7,947 nucleotides of DNA from Desulfobacterales bacterium (GCA_016735355.1 JAERRQ010000139.1:1-7947), one strand, 5' to 3'. Shown: positions 1-6,432, counted from the first letter of the stretch. Notes: generated by a model from the letters alone, not told the origin. Made by a program: numbers and translations.

Positions 1-1468
1 CTTTCCCCAGTCTGGCCGCAGGCCCTCCTATGGAACCTAAATAGAACCCTCCGTATTTTTTACACGATTCCGTTACTTCTTTTGAACGGTTGCCTTTCGC
101 CAGCATGACCATGGAGCCGCCTTGTGCCTGAAAAAGGGGCACATAAGAATCCATCCGCCCCGCAGTTGTGGGGCCGAATGAACCTGAAGCACATCCAGGT
201 GGTGTTTTTGCCGGACCAGCATAATATATAATGTGATCTTTCAGATATTGCGGCAGCCCTTCGCCCCTGTCCAAACGTTCTTTGAGTTTTGCATGGGCAA
301 TATCCCTGCCCACCACTATTTTGCCTGAAAGAAGCAGCCTTGTTGAAACCGGGTATGTGGTAAGGATGGCCCTGATTTCATCCATAGATTTGTTTAAATC
401 AATCCGAACTGCATCATCCGAGGATTCTGATGCAGGTAAATATTTTGCAGGATCGGTTTCGAGCTGTTCCAGAAAAATCCCCTCTTTAGTAATTTTTGCC
501 TTTATATTTCTGTCTGCGCTGCAACTTACCCCTATTCCTATCGGGCATGATGCGCCATGTCTTGGAAGACGTATCACCTTGACGTCAAGGCAAAAATATT
601 TTCCGCCAAACTGGGCACCAAGCCCAAGCTCCCTTGATCTTTGTAACAACTGAGCCTCAATCTCCAAATCTCTGAAGGCATGCCCGGACTCGCTCCCTTT
701 GGTTGGAAGTTTGTCAAGATAACCTGCTGATGCAAGTTTTACGGTTTTTAAATTAAACTCTGCCGAGGTCCCACCGATGGTGACAGCAAGATGATAGGGC
801 GGGCAAGCCGATGTTCCAAGAGATTTCATTTTTTCTGTAAGAAAATCAACCAGCTTGTCAGGATCAAGAATCGCCTTTGTTTCCTGGTAAAGATATGTCT
901 TGTTTGCAGAGCCGCCTCCTTTTGCAATAAACAGGAAATTGTAGGCATCACCTTTTGTGGCGTATAATTCAATCTGTGCGGGGAGGTTGCATCCGGTATT
1001 CTTTTCATCAAACATGGTAATCGGCGCATTCTGGGAATAACGGAGGTTATTATTTAAATAGGCATTGAATATTCCCCTGGACAAAGCTTCTTCATCGGAA
1101 GAACCTGTCCAGACCTGCTCACCTTTTTTTCCCATTACTACTGCAGTACCTGTATCCTGGCACAACGGGAATACGCCCTCTGCAGATATAACCGCATTTT
1201 TAAGCATTTCGGTTGCAACGTATCTGTCATTATCCGAACTCTCCGGGTCATCCAGAATTTTGGCAACCAGCTTCAGATGGGACGGCCTTAATAAATGGGA
1301 AACATCTCTAAAAGCATGCTCCGCAAGGAGTGTGAGACCTTCAGCAGCAATTTTTAATATATCTTTACCTTCAAATGTGGTTGATGTAACATGTTCTTTA
1401 GTCAGGCAAGCATAATCCGTATCATCCTGTCCAACAGGAAACATTTCCTGATATGTAAAATCTACCAT
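1..1468 (-). CDS. fumA: Class I fumarate hydratase (single-chain, FumA/FumB type), 3' end off the window
   Basis: Reversible hydration of fumarate to L-malate in the cytoplasm by an oxygen-sensitive [4Fe-4S] enzyme. The reading frame begins at ATG 1466-1468, 6 nt after an AGGAGA ribosome site, and stays open for 489 codons to the left edge. About 60 residues are missing relative to the roughly 548 residues of E. coli FumA. The three cluster cysteines are visible: C103 (PLCQDTGT), C222 (SACPPYH) and C316 (GVSCSADRN), each offset by two from E. coli C105, C224 and C318. The C-terminal (beta-type) half is also clear: [13 protein letters not shown] (301-313), YPVSTRL (372-378), [13 protein letters not shown] (386-398) and [11 protein letters not shown] (432-442). 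Alpha and beta domains are fused in one chain, unlike two-subunit anaerobe fumarases. A possible -10 (TATACA, minus strand of 1493-1498) suggests its own promoter at the edge of the repeat-rich gap. Family assignment is near certain; the FumA/FumB label only denotes the class. Confidence 0.96.
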   Translation of the reverse strand, partial: MVDFTYQEMFPVGQDDTDYACLTKEHVTSTTFEGKDILKIAAEGLTLLAEHAFRDVSHLLRPSHLKLVAKILDDPESSDNDRYVATEMLKNAVISAEGVFPLCQDTGTAVVMGKKGEQVWTGSSDEEALSRGIFNAYLNNNLRYSQNAPITMFDEKNTGCNLPAQIELYATKGDAYNFLFIAKGGGSANKTYLYQETKAILDPDKLVDFLTEKMKSLGTSACPPYHLAVTIGGTSAEFNLKTVKLASAGYLDKLPTKGSESGHAFRDLEIEAQLLQRSRELGLGAQFGGKYFCLDVKVIRLPRHGASCPIGIGVSCSADRNIKAKITKEGIFLEQLETDPAKYLPASESSDDAVRIDLNKSMDEIRAILTTYPVSTRLLLSGKIVVGRDIAHAKLKERLDRGEGLPQYLKDHIIYYAGPAKTPPGCASGSFGPTTAGRMDSYVPLFQAQGGSMVMLAKGNRSKEVTESCKKYGGFYLGSIGGPAARLGK

Positions 1469-1514
1469 CTATCTCTCCTTTATCCCCACCATTGTATAGG
1501 TTGTCAGATACTAT

Positions 1515-1694
1515 GGAACGTGGACAAAATAACTTCCCCAACTATGCATCACAGCTTCAGGCCATCTTTGCCCGATCTGAAATCCCAAACATATTGAAAT
1601 AGCTCGCTATTCCTTCAACTTTTGTGATTTAAGATCGAACAAACCTGACCCAAATCTGTGCGCCTACTTGTGGAAGTTATTTCGTCCTCGTTCC
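1515..1694. repeat. 180-bp imperfect palindrome (MITE-like foldback element)
   Basis: The left arm (1515-1603) and right arm (1606-1694) are 89 bp each and symmetric about 1604.5. Both ends read GGAACG going inward, and the centre is AATAGC-TC-GCTATT. Over the outer 75 aligned positions I count about 58 matches with one gap, including the shared blocks AAATAACTTCC, CACAG, CGATCT and AAATC. A related single arm occurs at about 6308-6394, so this is a dispersed repeat family rather than a local hairpin. It has no coding capacity. As RNA it would fold into a long hairpin. A non-autonomous transposable element is the likeliest identity, but I see no clear target-site duplication. Confidence 0.8.
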
Positions 1695-1724
1695 TAACCC
1701 GATTTTAAAGTTGGGCCCAAGGCC

Positions 1725-1754
1725 AGTAGGGGTTCAAAATCTTGAACCCCTACT
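1725..1754. repeat. Perfect 13-bp-stem hairpin with GTAG/CTAC foot (REP-like)
   Basis: Arms AGTAGGGGTTCAA (1725-1737) and TTGAACCCCTACT (1742-1754) are exact reverse complements around the 4-nt loop AATC. There is no T-run on either side, so it does not look like an intrinsic terminator. A GTAG tetranucleotide at the foot of a palindrome is a trait of REP sequences that are substrates of REP-associated transposases, and a remnant of such a transposase lies at 7330-7537. The REP identity is inference; the hairpin itself is plain. Confidence 0.7.
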
Positions 1755-1795
1755 CCGACGACCGATAACCCAATGAAATTATTTATGTGACACTC

Positions 1796-1821
1796 TATAG
1801 CATAACATTATAGCATAACAT
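1796..1821. repeat. 13-bp perfect tandem duplication
   Basis: TATAGCATAACAT occurs twice with no gap (1796-1808 and 1809-1821). Two copies only, in AT-rich intergenic DNA. It could be a replication-slippage product, a scar of an insertion, or a paired binding site; nothing here decides between these. Confidence 0.75.
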
Positions 1822-1865
1822 TTGGATTTAAGCAGACTTGGAAGGGGGTTAAATTTTAAATAAGC

Positions 1866-1891
1866 TTATTAAATAATATATATTTTAATAA
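1866..1891 (-). terminator. AT-only hairpin just after the thiC stop, possible weak terminator
   Basis: TTATTAAA (1866-1873) and TTTAATAA (1884-1891) pair around a 10-nt AT loop, starting 9 bp past the thiC stop codon; a 12-bp palindrome AATAAGCTTATT (about 1859-1870) adjoins it. The stem has no G-C pairs, so termination by this hairpin alone would be weak. Position is the main argument. Confidence 0.3.
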
Positions 1892-1899
1892 AAAGCAAC

Positions 1900-3186
1900 T
1901 TATTTCATAGACAAATTTATCCGCTCGTAAGTTTTCATTGCGCATAAGTCACCGCACATTGTGCAGACGTCCCTCTTCCCGTCCTCACTACCGGCCCGCC
2001 TGTTTTTTGCCCTGGCAGGGTCAATAGCAAGTTTAAACATTGTTTCCCAGTCAAAGCCCTGCCGAGCGGCAGACATAGCCCTGTTTCTTTCCCAGGCTCC
2101 GCTTACCCCCTTTTCAATATCGCCGATATGAGCGGCAATCTTTGAAGCTACAACACCCTCGCGAACATCTTCAAGTCCAGGCAGGCAGAGATGCTCGGCA
2201 GGAGTAACATAGCAAAGAAAATCGGCACCGTTTGCAGCGGCAATGGCGCCTCCGATAGCCCCGACGATATGATCATATCCTGGAGCAATGTCGGTGGGCA
2301 GGGGACCAAGTACATAATAAGGTGCCCCATCACATAACCTTTTCTGCATTTTCATATCCCCGGCAATCCTGCTCAAAGGGACATGCCCCGGACCTTCTAT
2401 CATCACCTGCACGCCTGCTTTTCTGGCTCTTTTTGCAAGATCGCCCAGAATGACCAGTTCGGAGGCCTGGGCCCTATCCTCGGCATCGCAAATCGTTCCA
2501 GGCCGCAGGCCGTCACCCAATGAAAGAGTAACATCAAATTCCCTTGCAATCTCGAGCAGCTTGTCATATTTTTCATAAAGAGGGTTTTCTTGATGCGTTT
2601 TGCTGACCCATTCAGCCATAAGACTCCCGCCTCTTGATACAATACCAATCAAACGATCGCAATTTTTCAACACCTTAAGAGAGTCACGGTTTACTCCACA
2701 GTGCACAGTAACAAAATCGACTCCGGCTTTTGCGTGTTCTTCTATATCGGCAAAAATATCTTCAGAGGTTAAGTCAGCAGTCTCCTTGCCTCCTGAAAAA
2801 AGCCTGCCTACTGATTTATATATGGGGACAGTACCCACCATAACAGACGATTTTTCTATAATTTTGTTTAAAATAAGCGCAAGGTCTCCGCCTGTGGAAA
2901 GATCCATAACAGCATCTGCGCCGGCTTCAATAGCTACGGCAAGTTTTTTCATCTCTTCATTTACATCAAAATGGCTTGGTGAAGTTCCGATATTGGCATT
3001 GACCTTTGTTTTCAATTCGCTGCCTATGCCTTTGACATTAAATTCCCGATTCTTATTTTTCGGTATTACAACAAAACCACAAGAAACCAGCTCCCTTATC
3101 TTCTCGGAAGAGACGTTTTCGTCTTGTGCAACCCGCTTCATTGCATCAGTTATTTTACCCTGTCTTGCATCTTCAAGTTGAGTCAT
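1900..3186 (-). CDS. thiC: Phosphomethylpyrimidine synthase ThiC (short form)
   Basis: Converts 5-aminoimidazole ribotide to 4-amino-5-hydroxymethyl-2-methylpyrimidine phosphate, the pyrimidine half of thiamin. It is a non-canonical radical SAM enzyme acting in the cytoplasm. The 428 residues match the short ThiC form, which lacks the N-terminal extension of the roughly 630-residue E. coli protein. Visible family blocks: GTVPIYKSVG (118-127), HCGVNRDSL (162-170), SRGGSLMAEW (184-193), SLGDGLRPG (222-230), EGPGHVP (264-270) and TPAEHL (328-333). H268 and H332 are the expected metal-binding histidines. The C-terminal cluster motif is C408-x2-C411-x3-C415 (CTMCGDLC), one residue shorter than the CX2CX4C of long-form ThiC; I believe this is usual in the short form but cannot verify it here. 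The start is ATG 3184-3186, 7 nt after AGAAGGA. Its first codons overlap the decayed end of an upstream CCG-domain gene. I see no TPP riboswitch in the leader. Confidence 0.97.
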   Translation of the reverse strand: MTQLEDARQGKITDAMKRVAQDENVSSEKIRELVSCGFVVIPKNKNREFNVKGIGSELKTKVNANIGTSPSHFDVNEEMKKLAVAIEAGADAVMDLSTGGDLALILNKIIEKSSVMVGTVPIYKSVGRLFSGGKETADLTSEDIFADIEEHAKAGVDFVTVHCGVNRDSLKVLKNCDRLIGIVSRGGSLMAEWVSKTHQENPLYEKYDKLLEIAREFDVTLSLGDGLRPGTICDAEDRAQASELVILGDLAKRARKAGVQVMIEGPGHVPLSRIAGDMKMQKRLCDGAPYYVLGPLPTDIAPGYDHIVGAIGGAIAAANGADFLCYVTPAEHLCLPGLEDVREGVVASKIAAHIGDIEKGVSGAWERNRAMSAARQGFDWETMFKLAIDPARAKNRRAGSEDGKRDVCTMCGDLCAMKTYERINLSMK

Positions 3187-3242
3187 TATATAATCCTTCT
3201 GGCTTGTTACACCTTTTTGTTATAAATTCAGCATATATCTCC

Positions 3243-3269
3243 GCAGGGTGTAGTAACCCCATACCCTGC
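3243..3269 (-). other. Perfect 7-bp-stem hairpin in the thiC leader
   Basis: Arms GCAGGGT (3243-3249) and ACCCTGC (3263-3269) enclose a 13-nt loop, 57 bp upstream of the thiC start. No run of T follows on the minus strand. It does not match the TPP riboswitch: I find neither the CTGAGA element nor the ACCTGAT...GGATAATGCC core. It lies inside the decayed CCG-domain sequence, so it may be accidental. Confidence 0.4.
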
Positions 3270-3309
3270 TTGTGAAAGCATCCTTGTGAAAGCATCCTTG
3301 TGAAAGCAT
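3270..3309 (-). repeat. 14-bp tandem repeat, about 2.9 units
   Basis: The plus-strand unit TTGTGAAAGCATCC occurs at 3270-3283 and 3284-3297, with a third partial unit (12 bp) at 3298-3309. On the coding strand each unit reads CTTTCACAAGGATG-like and repeats the codons of the CCG remnant that encode LSQ. Because 14 is not a multiple of 3, each added unit shifts the frame, so this expansion helped inactivate the old gene. Confidence 0.9.
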
Positions 3310-3460
3310 ATAGGAGAGTTGCAGCATGCACGCCGGACATCCTGAAGCCACCACCGATGATTCTGAATTTATAATATTTTCAATTTTTCTTTTACCGATC
3401 TTAGTCGAAATTTCATAATACTGCAAACGCAAAAGTCACCTGCCGGAAAGACTATGATCG

Positions 3461-4381
3461 TCAAATCTGTTCATTTATGCTGATGAATTTTGCCCATAAT
3501 TTTTTAAACCCGATTATGCTAGTGCTGTCCGGAGTCCTTATCTCAAATGTGGGGCCTTTAATATTAAGACGCACGTCGGTAAATATTGTTGTCAGATGAT
3601 ACAGAAATTTGTCAAAATCAGTCTCCTGTTTTTTAAAAAAAGGATTTTTTTCATCAAGCATATCGGCAGATACGGTGACCCTGACTATTTCCCGGATTAC
3701 CTGTTCAGGTGAAGAGTTTTTATCTATGTCCTTAAAAGGAAGGCCGCAGCGGCAGGGATCAGTATTATTCCATATCTCCCTGCGCTTTGCCTTCATTTTA
3801 AAGTCATCTGATTTAGTCATTGCGCATAAATTTAAGAAAAGAGGGACGATTTCCTCTGCAAAGCGAATGAGTACATGGAAGTGGATGGAGGCTGTACCTT
3901 TCATCATTTCACGGCCGCGGGTCCCGCTTTCAGAGAGTCTTTTGTGGAGTTCGATGTAGCGTTGTTCCGTAAGACACAGGGATGAATCCTCCCTGTTCGG
4001 TATATATCCTGTCGTTATATAATCTATCCCGAACTTCTGTTTGATATTAAAATTAGTCTGTTCAATCATCAAAAGTATCCGGTCTAATTTGTCATGGTCA
4101 TCAGGTAAAAGAGGGCTGCTGTGGTATTCTATCTGACCACCCGGTTCAAATGTAATATAAACGCCGGATGAGTTTATGAAGCTGCCATTGTTCATTGAAA
4201 AACCGCACTCAGGCAGAAAAGAGTGAAGCTTCTCCATAATATCAAGGTTCAACGGAGCGGATGGGATAAATTCATACTCAAAGCCGTATGTCCTTGGGCC
4301 TGAAGGCGCTTTATTCAAAATGAGGTTCAGGAGCTTGTCGGCATGTGTATGGATAAGTTTGTTCAGTATGTCAGGGTTCAT
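3461..4381 (-). CDS. Glutamate-cysteine ligase (GCS2) family protein, short form
   Basis: Predicted ATP-dependent carboxylate-amine ligase of the GCS2 family, which joins the gamma-carboxyl of glutamate to an amine (cysteine in GshA/EgtA). The family core appears in order: GFEYEF (33-38, metal/ATP-site glutamates E35 and E37), FEPGGQIEYHSSP (78-90), MMKGTASIHFHV (159-170, matching the MMxGTxSxQ segment), IWNNTDPCRCG (203-213) and RLNIKGPTFEIRTPDST (271-287). All the segments expected to bind ATP, Mg2+ and glutamate are present, so it looks active. At 306 residues it is clearly shorter than EgtA or plant-type GshA (over 400) and lacks most of the C-terminal helical part. No signal peptide or membrane segment. 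It starts 23 bp after the asnB-like gene and very probably shares its mRNA. No glutathione synthetase gene is in view, so the product need not be glutathione. The amine substrate is unknown. Confidence 0.8.
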   Translation of the reverse strand: MNPDILNKLIHTHADKLLNLILNKAPSGPRTYGFEYEFIPSAPLNLDIMEKLHSFLPECGFSMNNGSFINSSGVYITFEPGGQIEYHSSPLLPDDHDKLDRILLMIEQTNFNIKQKFGIDYITTGYIPNREDSSLCLTEQRYIELHKRLSESGTRGREMMKGTASIHFHVLIRFAEEIVPLFLNLCAMTKSDDFKMKAKRREIWNNTDPCRCGLPFKDIDKNSSPEQVIREIVRVTVSADMLDEKNPFFKKQETDFDKFLYHLTTIFTDVRLNIKGPTFEIRTPDSTSIIGFKKLWAKFISINEQI

Positions 4382-4404
4382 TCCTAATCCAATTTTATTT
4401 ATTT

Positions 4405-6291
4405 TTAACCGAAAAATTCATCGTACCATAAAGTAAAGATAATAATGGAAAATATCCTGTCTGCCTCGGAAACAAGAGTCTGGGGTCCTATTCCACAGGC
4501 AGTAATTTTGCTCATATGTTCTCGCGCAATCTCTTGATTCAGGATACCTTGCTGCTTTATAACATTACCAAGCATTATGTCTTGCAAAAAATCAGGGAGT
4601 ATGTCGGGTTTCGAAAACCAGTCTGCAAGGGGGATCGTAAAAGGCTGTTTTTTTCTGAAAGCTGTTTCATGATCCAGCAGAGAGAAGTCAGCATACGCGT
4701 GACTGCAAATAAATTTTTCACGGCATTCATCAATATTGACTTTGAAACCGACCGGGAGCGTCGCCGCAAATTCTGCGAGCCGATAATCAAGGAAAGGAGT
4801 CCTTGCCTCAAGCGAATGTCTCATGGAAAGCTTGTCAAGGCGTAGTATAACATAGTCTGGAAGCCTTGCGCGAATTTCGAAAGCGATGGCCGCATTTAAT
4901 GGATGCTCACTGCCGCTAAGGCGCGGAAGTGCGTCTCCAGGAAAAGAGTTGTCGGCATCATCCCGTCCAATCAGTTTTTTTAGCTCATCATTGCTGTAAA
5001 GTATTTCACTTTGGATGTAACGCCTTGCCGGGTCTTTGTGCCGCACCGCAAGATACGGCTTAAGTTCAGGAAAAGTAGAATCAAGCTCCTTCTGCCGGCT
5101 GGATGAAAGCGTGTGATATTGACATGCTGCCGCTTCGATAAGAAATTTACGGTATCCGCCGAAGATCTCATCAGCGCCTTCGCCGGTAAGTACCACCTTT
5201 AATCTGTCGCTTGCCAACCTGCAAACCTGATCTGTTGGAAGAATGGTCCCCAGTGAAATAGGTTCTTCCAGAGATCGTACGATTTCAGGAAGACGGTCAA
5301 GTGCCTGGCGGCTGCAGAGTTCCGTATACAGTCTTGCTGAAGAAAAGCGGCTGTTGTTGGCTTTTAAAAATTTTTTTACACGAAGAAGCTCATTATATCT
5401 TTCCTCTTTAAAAGCAATAGTGAAAAGGCTGATGTCCGGCTTACGATCGGCGGCAAGTGATGCCACCGCTGAAGAATCAATGCCGCCGCTTACAAGCGCC
5501 CCGACTTCAACATCCGAACGGAGTCTTATATTTATAGCGTCTGAAAGAAGAGTATAAAATTTTTCTTTTGCGTCGGCAAAAGAAATTTCAGGAACATCCA
5601 TGTCAAGTTTATATTCCCAATAACGTTTTATGGTATATGCACCTGAGTTCAGATCAAATTCGAGATATGAGCCGGGCGGGAGCTTTTTTATATTTTTAAA
5701 CATCGTTTGTTCGCCCGGAAGATACCGGTAGGTAAAAAACGCAGCCAGACCGGCATGGTTGAGTTCAACCGGAAGACGGCTCCCGGCAACCAGCGTCTTT
5801 ATTTCAGATGAAAAAGCAAAACAGTCGTCTGCTTCCGTGTAATATAAAGGTTTTATGCCGAAACGGTCCCGGAAAAGTATAAGTTTGTTTCCAGGTTGGT
5901 CAAATATAGCGCCGGCATACATGCCGTTGAGCTCCTGCAAAAAATCAATACCTTTTTTGCGGTACAGGTGCAGAGCAACTTCTATATCTCCTTTAGATAT
6001 AAAATATTCGCCGGACACCTCGGGTTTAAGCTCAACGTAATTGTATATCTGTCCGTTGCAAATAATAGTGGAACCGTCTTTTGGGCAGGTAATAGGCTGC
6101 ATGCCGGTTTCAAGGTCAAGAATGGAGAGCCGGACAAAACCGAAACCGAGCCAGCCGCGGTTTACCTGAAAGATATTCTCTTTTTTGTCGTCAGGTCCCC
6201 TGTGGCGCAGAAGCCCGCCCATTTTTTCGAGGCGTCGCAGAATTTTTCCCTTTGAAAGGGAAGCTGAAACAATTCCGTATATTCCGCACAT
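4405..6291 (-). CDS. asnB: Class II glutamine-dependent amidotransferase, asparagine synthetase B family
   Basis: The N-terminal glutaminase domain releases ammonia from glutamine; the C-terminal synthetase domain adenylates a carboxylate (aspartate in true AsnB) and amidates it. The nucleophile is Cys2 of MCG, which also fixes the start. Other glutaminase residues: R54 (VRLSILD), N79-G80 (NGQIYN) and D102 (KGDIEV). At the usual NGE glutamate (E76 in E. coli) this protein has Q81. The synthetase domain has the PP-loop SGGIDSS (268-274), LTGEGADEIFGGY (368-380), RLDKLSMRHSLEARTPFLD (484-502) and RKKQPFTIPLADW (546-558). The 628 residues are typical of the longer AsnB subgroup and exceed the 554 of E. 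coli AsnB. A ribosome site AAGGA lies 9 nt before the ATG. It is first gene of a pair with the GCS2-like ligase. It may simply make asparagine, but the pairing allows another acceptor, such as a gamma-glutamyl peptide. Family is certain; substrate is not. Confidence 0.93.
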   Translation of the reverse strand: MCGIYGIVSASLSKGKILRRLEKMGGLLRHRGPDDKKENIFQVNRGWLGFGFVRLSILDLETGMQPITCPKDGSTIICNGQIYNYVELKPEVSGEYFISKGDIEVALHLYRKKGIDFLQELNGMYAGAIFDQPGNKLILFRDRFGIKPLYYTEADDCFAFSSEIKTLVAGSRLPVELNHAGLAAFFTYRYLPGEQTMFKNIKKLPPGSYLEFDLNSGAYTIKRYWEYKLDMDVPEISFADAKEKFYTLLSDAINIRLRSDVEVGALVSGGIDSSAVASLAADRKPDISLFTIAFKEERYNELLRVKKFLKANNSRFSSARLYTELCSRQALDRLPEIVRSLEEPISLGTILPTDQVCRLASDRLKVVLTGEGADEIFGGYRKFLIEAAACQYHTLSSSRQKELDSTFPELKPYLAVRHKDPARRYIQSEILYSNDELKKLIGRDDADNSFPGDALPRLSGSEHPLNAAIAFEIRARLPDYVILRLDKLSMRHSLEARTPFLDYRLAEFAATLPVGFKVNIDECREKFICSHAYADFSLLDHETAFRKKQPFTIPLADWFSKPDILPDFLQDIMLGNVIKQQGILNQEIAREHMSKITACGIGPQTLVSEADRIFSIIIFTLWYDEFFG

Positions 6292-6306
6292 ATAAAAAAT
6301 TCCTTA

Positions 6307-6432
6307 GAAACGTGGACGAAAAAACTTCCACAAGTAGGTGCACAGCTTCAGGCTGTATTTGCAGGATTCTCACTCACAAAGGCCTCGAAATATAGACTGT
6401 CGGATAATTACCCGATTATAAAATTTGGCACG
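6307..6432. repeat. Half copy of the dispersed palindromic repeat
   Basis: 6308-6394 aligns along its length with the left arm of the 180-bp palindrome: shared AACGTGGAC, AACTTCC, CACAGCTTCAGGC, TTTGC and GAAATA. It is not followed by the opposite arm. It runs instead into CCCGATTATAAAATTTGGC (about 6411-6429), which resembles the DNA just outside the right end of the other copy (CCCGATTTTAAAGTTGGGC, 1698-1716). The repeat unit therefore includes that flanking block. The copy occupies most of the 191-bp gap upstream of the amidotransferase gene and so supplies its leader. Confidence 0.75.
6415..6420 (-). promoter_or_regulatory. Possible -10 box for the asnB-gcs2 unit
   Basis: The minus strand reads TATAAT here, about 124 bp upstream of the amidotransferase ATG. 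No good -35 lies at 16-18 bp (the 17-bp position reads TCTACG). The box sits inside the repeat. The equivalent place in the other repeat copy reads TTTAAAAT rather than TATAAT. Weak evidence. Confidence 0.25.

Larger units (their letters stand above)
1469..1899. other. 431-bp non-coding gap between thiC and fumarase
   Basis: I find no credible gene here on either strand; the one short plus-strand frame (1391-1597) overlaps the fumarase 5' end and has no recognisable protein. The stretch is built of repeats: a 180-bp imperfect palindrome (1515-1694), a 10-bp palindrome TTGGGCCCAA (1711-1720), a 13-bp-stem hairpin (1725-1754), a 13-bp tandem duplication (1796-1821) and very AT-rich DNA next to the thiC stop (about 1855-1895). 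The fumarase promoter probably lies in about 1485-1530. Confidence 0.8.
3173..3449 (-). pseudogene. Remnant of a GlcF/LutA-like CCG-domain iron-sulfur protein (C-terminal about 75 residues, frameshifted)
   Basis: Reading towards thiC, three frames together spell the end of a CCG (cysteine-rich) domain. First comes AGDF (3443-3432), then, after a 2-nt shift, RLQYYEIS followed by the helix KRKIENIIN and ASGCPACMLQLSYMLSQ (3429 to about 3298). After the 14-bp repeats, in another frame, comes HPAEIYAEFITKRC, with the stop TGA at 3175-3173 inside the thiC start region. GlcF/LutA/HdrB-type electron-transfer subunits end in this way: a CPxC motif, then HPxEIYAE or HPVELL. At least three frame disruptions, and loss of everything upstream, show that the gene is dead. 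Homology ends within about 15 bp of the stop of the GCS2-like gene, so that junction is probably where the rest was deleted or replaced. An ancestral glcF-like gene and thiC were probably neighbours. Family is recognised from motifs; the exact substrate of the parent enzyme is unknown. Confidence 0.75.

Noticed and set aside
282..653. 123-codon plus-strand open frame, and other plus-strand frames over 1065-1597
   Set aside because: They lie opposite the fumarase frame, which has clear family motifs; the translations show no recognisable domain.
1470..1900. CRISPR array
   Set aside because: Repeats here are a palindrome, one hairpin and one tandem pair; there is no series of regular repeats with unique spacers.
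2600..3181. 193-codon plus-strand open frame
   Set aside because: It is antisense to the conserved core of thiC, and its composition is that expected of a shadow frame.
3400..3430. Promoter-like TTGCAG-17-TAAGAT on the minus strand before thiC
   Set aside because: Both boxes are weak matches within remnant coding DNA; chance is sufficient to explain it.
3220..3432. A 70-residue small gene starting at TTG
   Set aside because: Its first half is CCG-domain sequence, but the second half is frame-shifted by the 14-bp repeats, and the true continuation (HPAEIYAE) is in another frame. It is treated as part of a pseudogene.
3187..3460. TPP riboswitch upstream of thiC
   Set aside because: Expected from the gene, but the conserved core elements could not be found on the minus strand.
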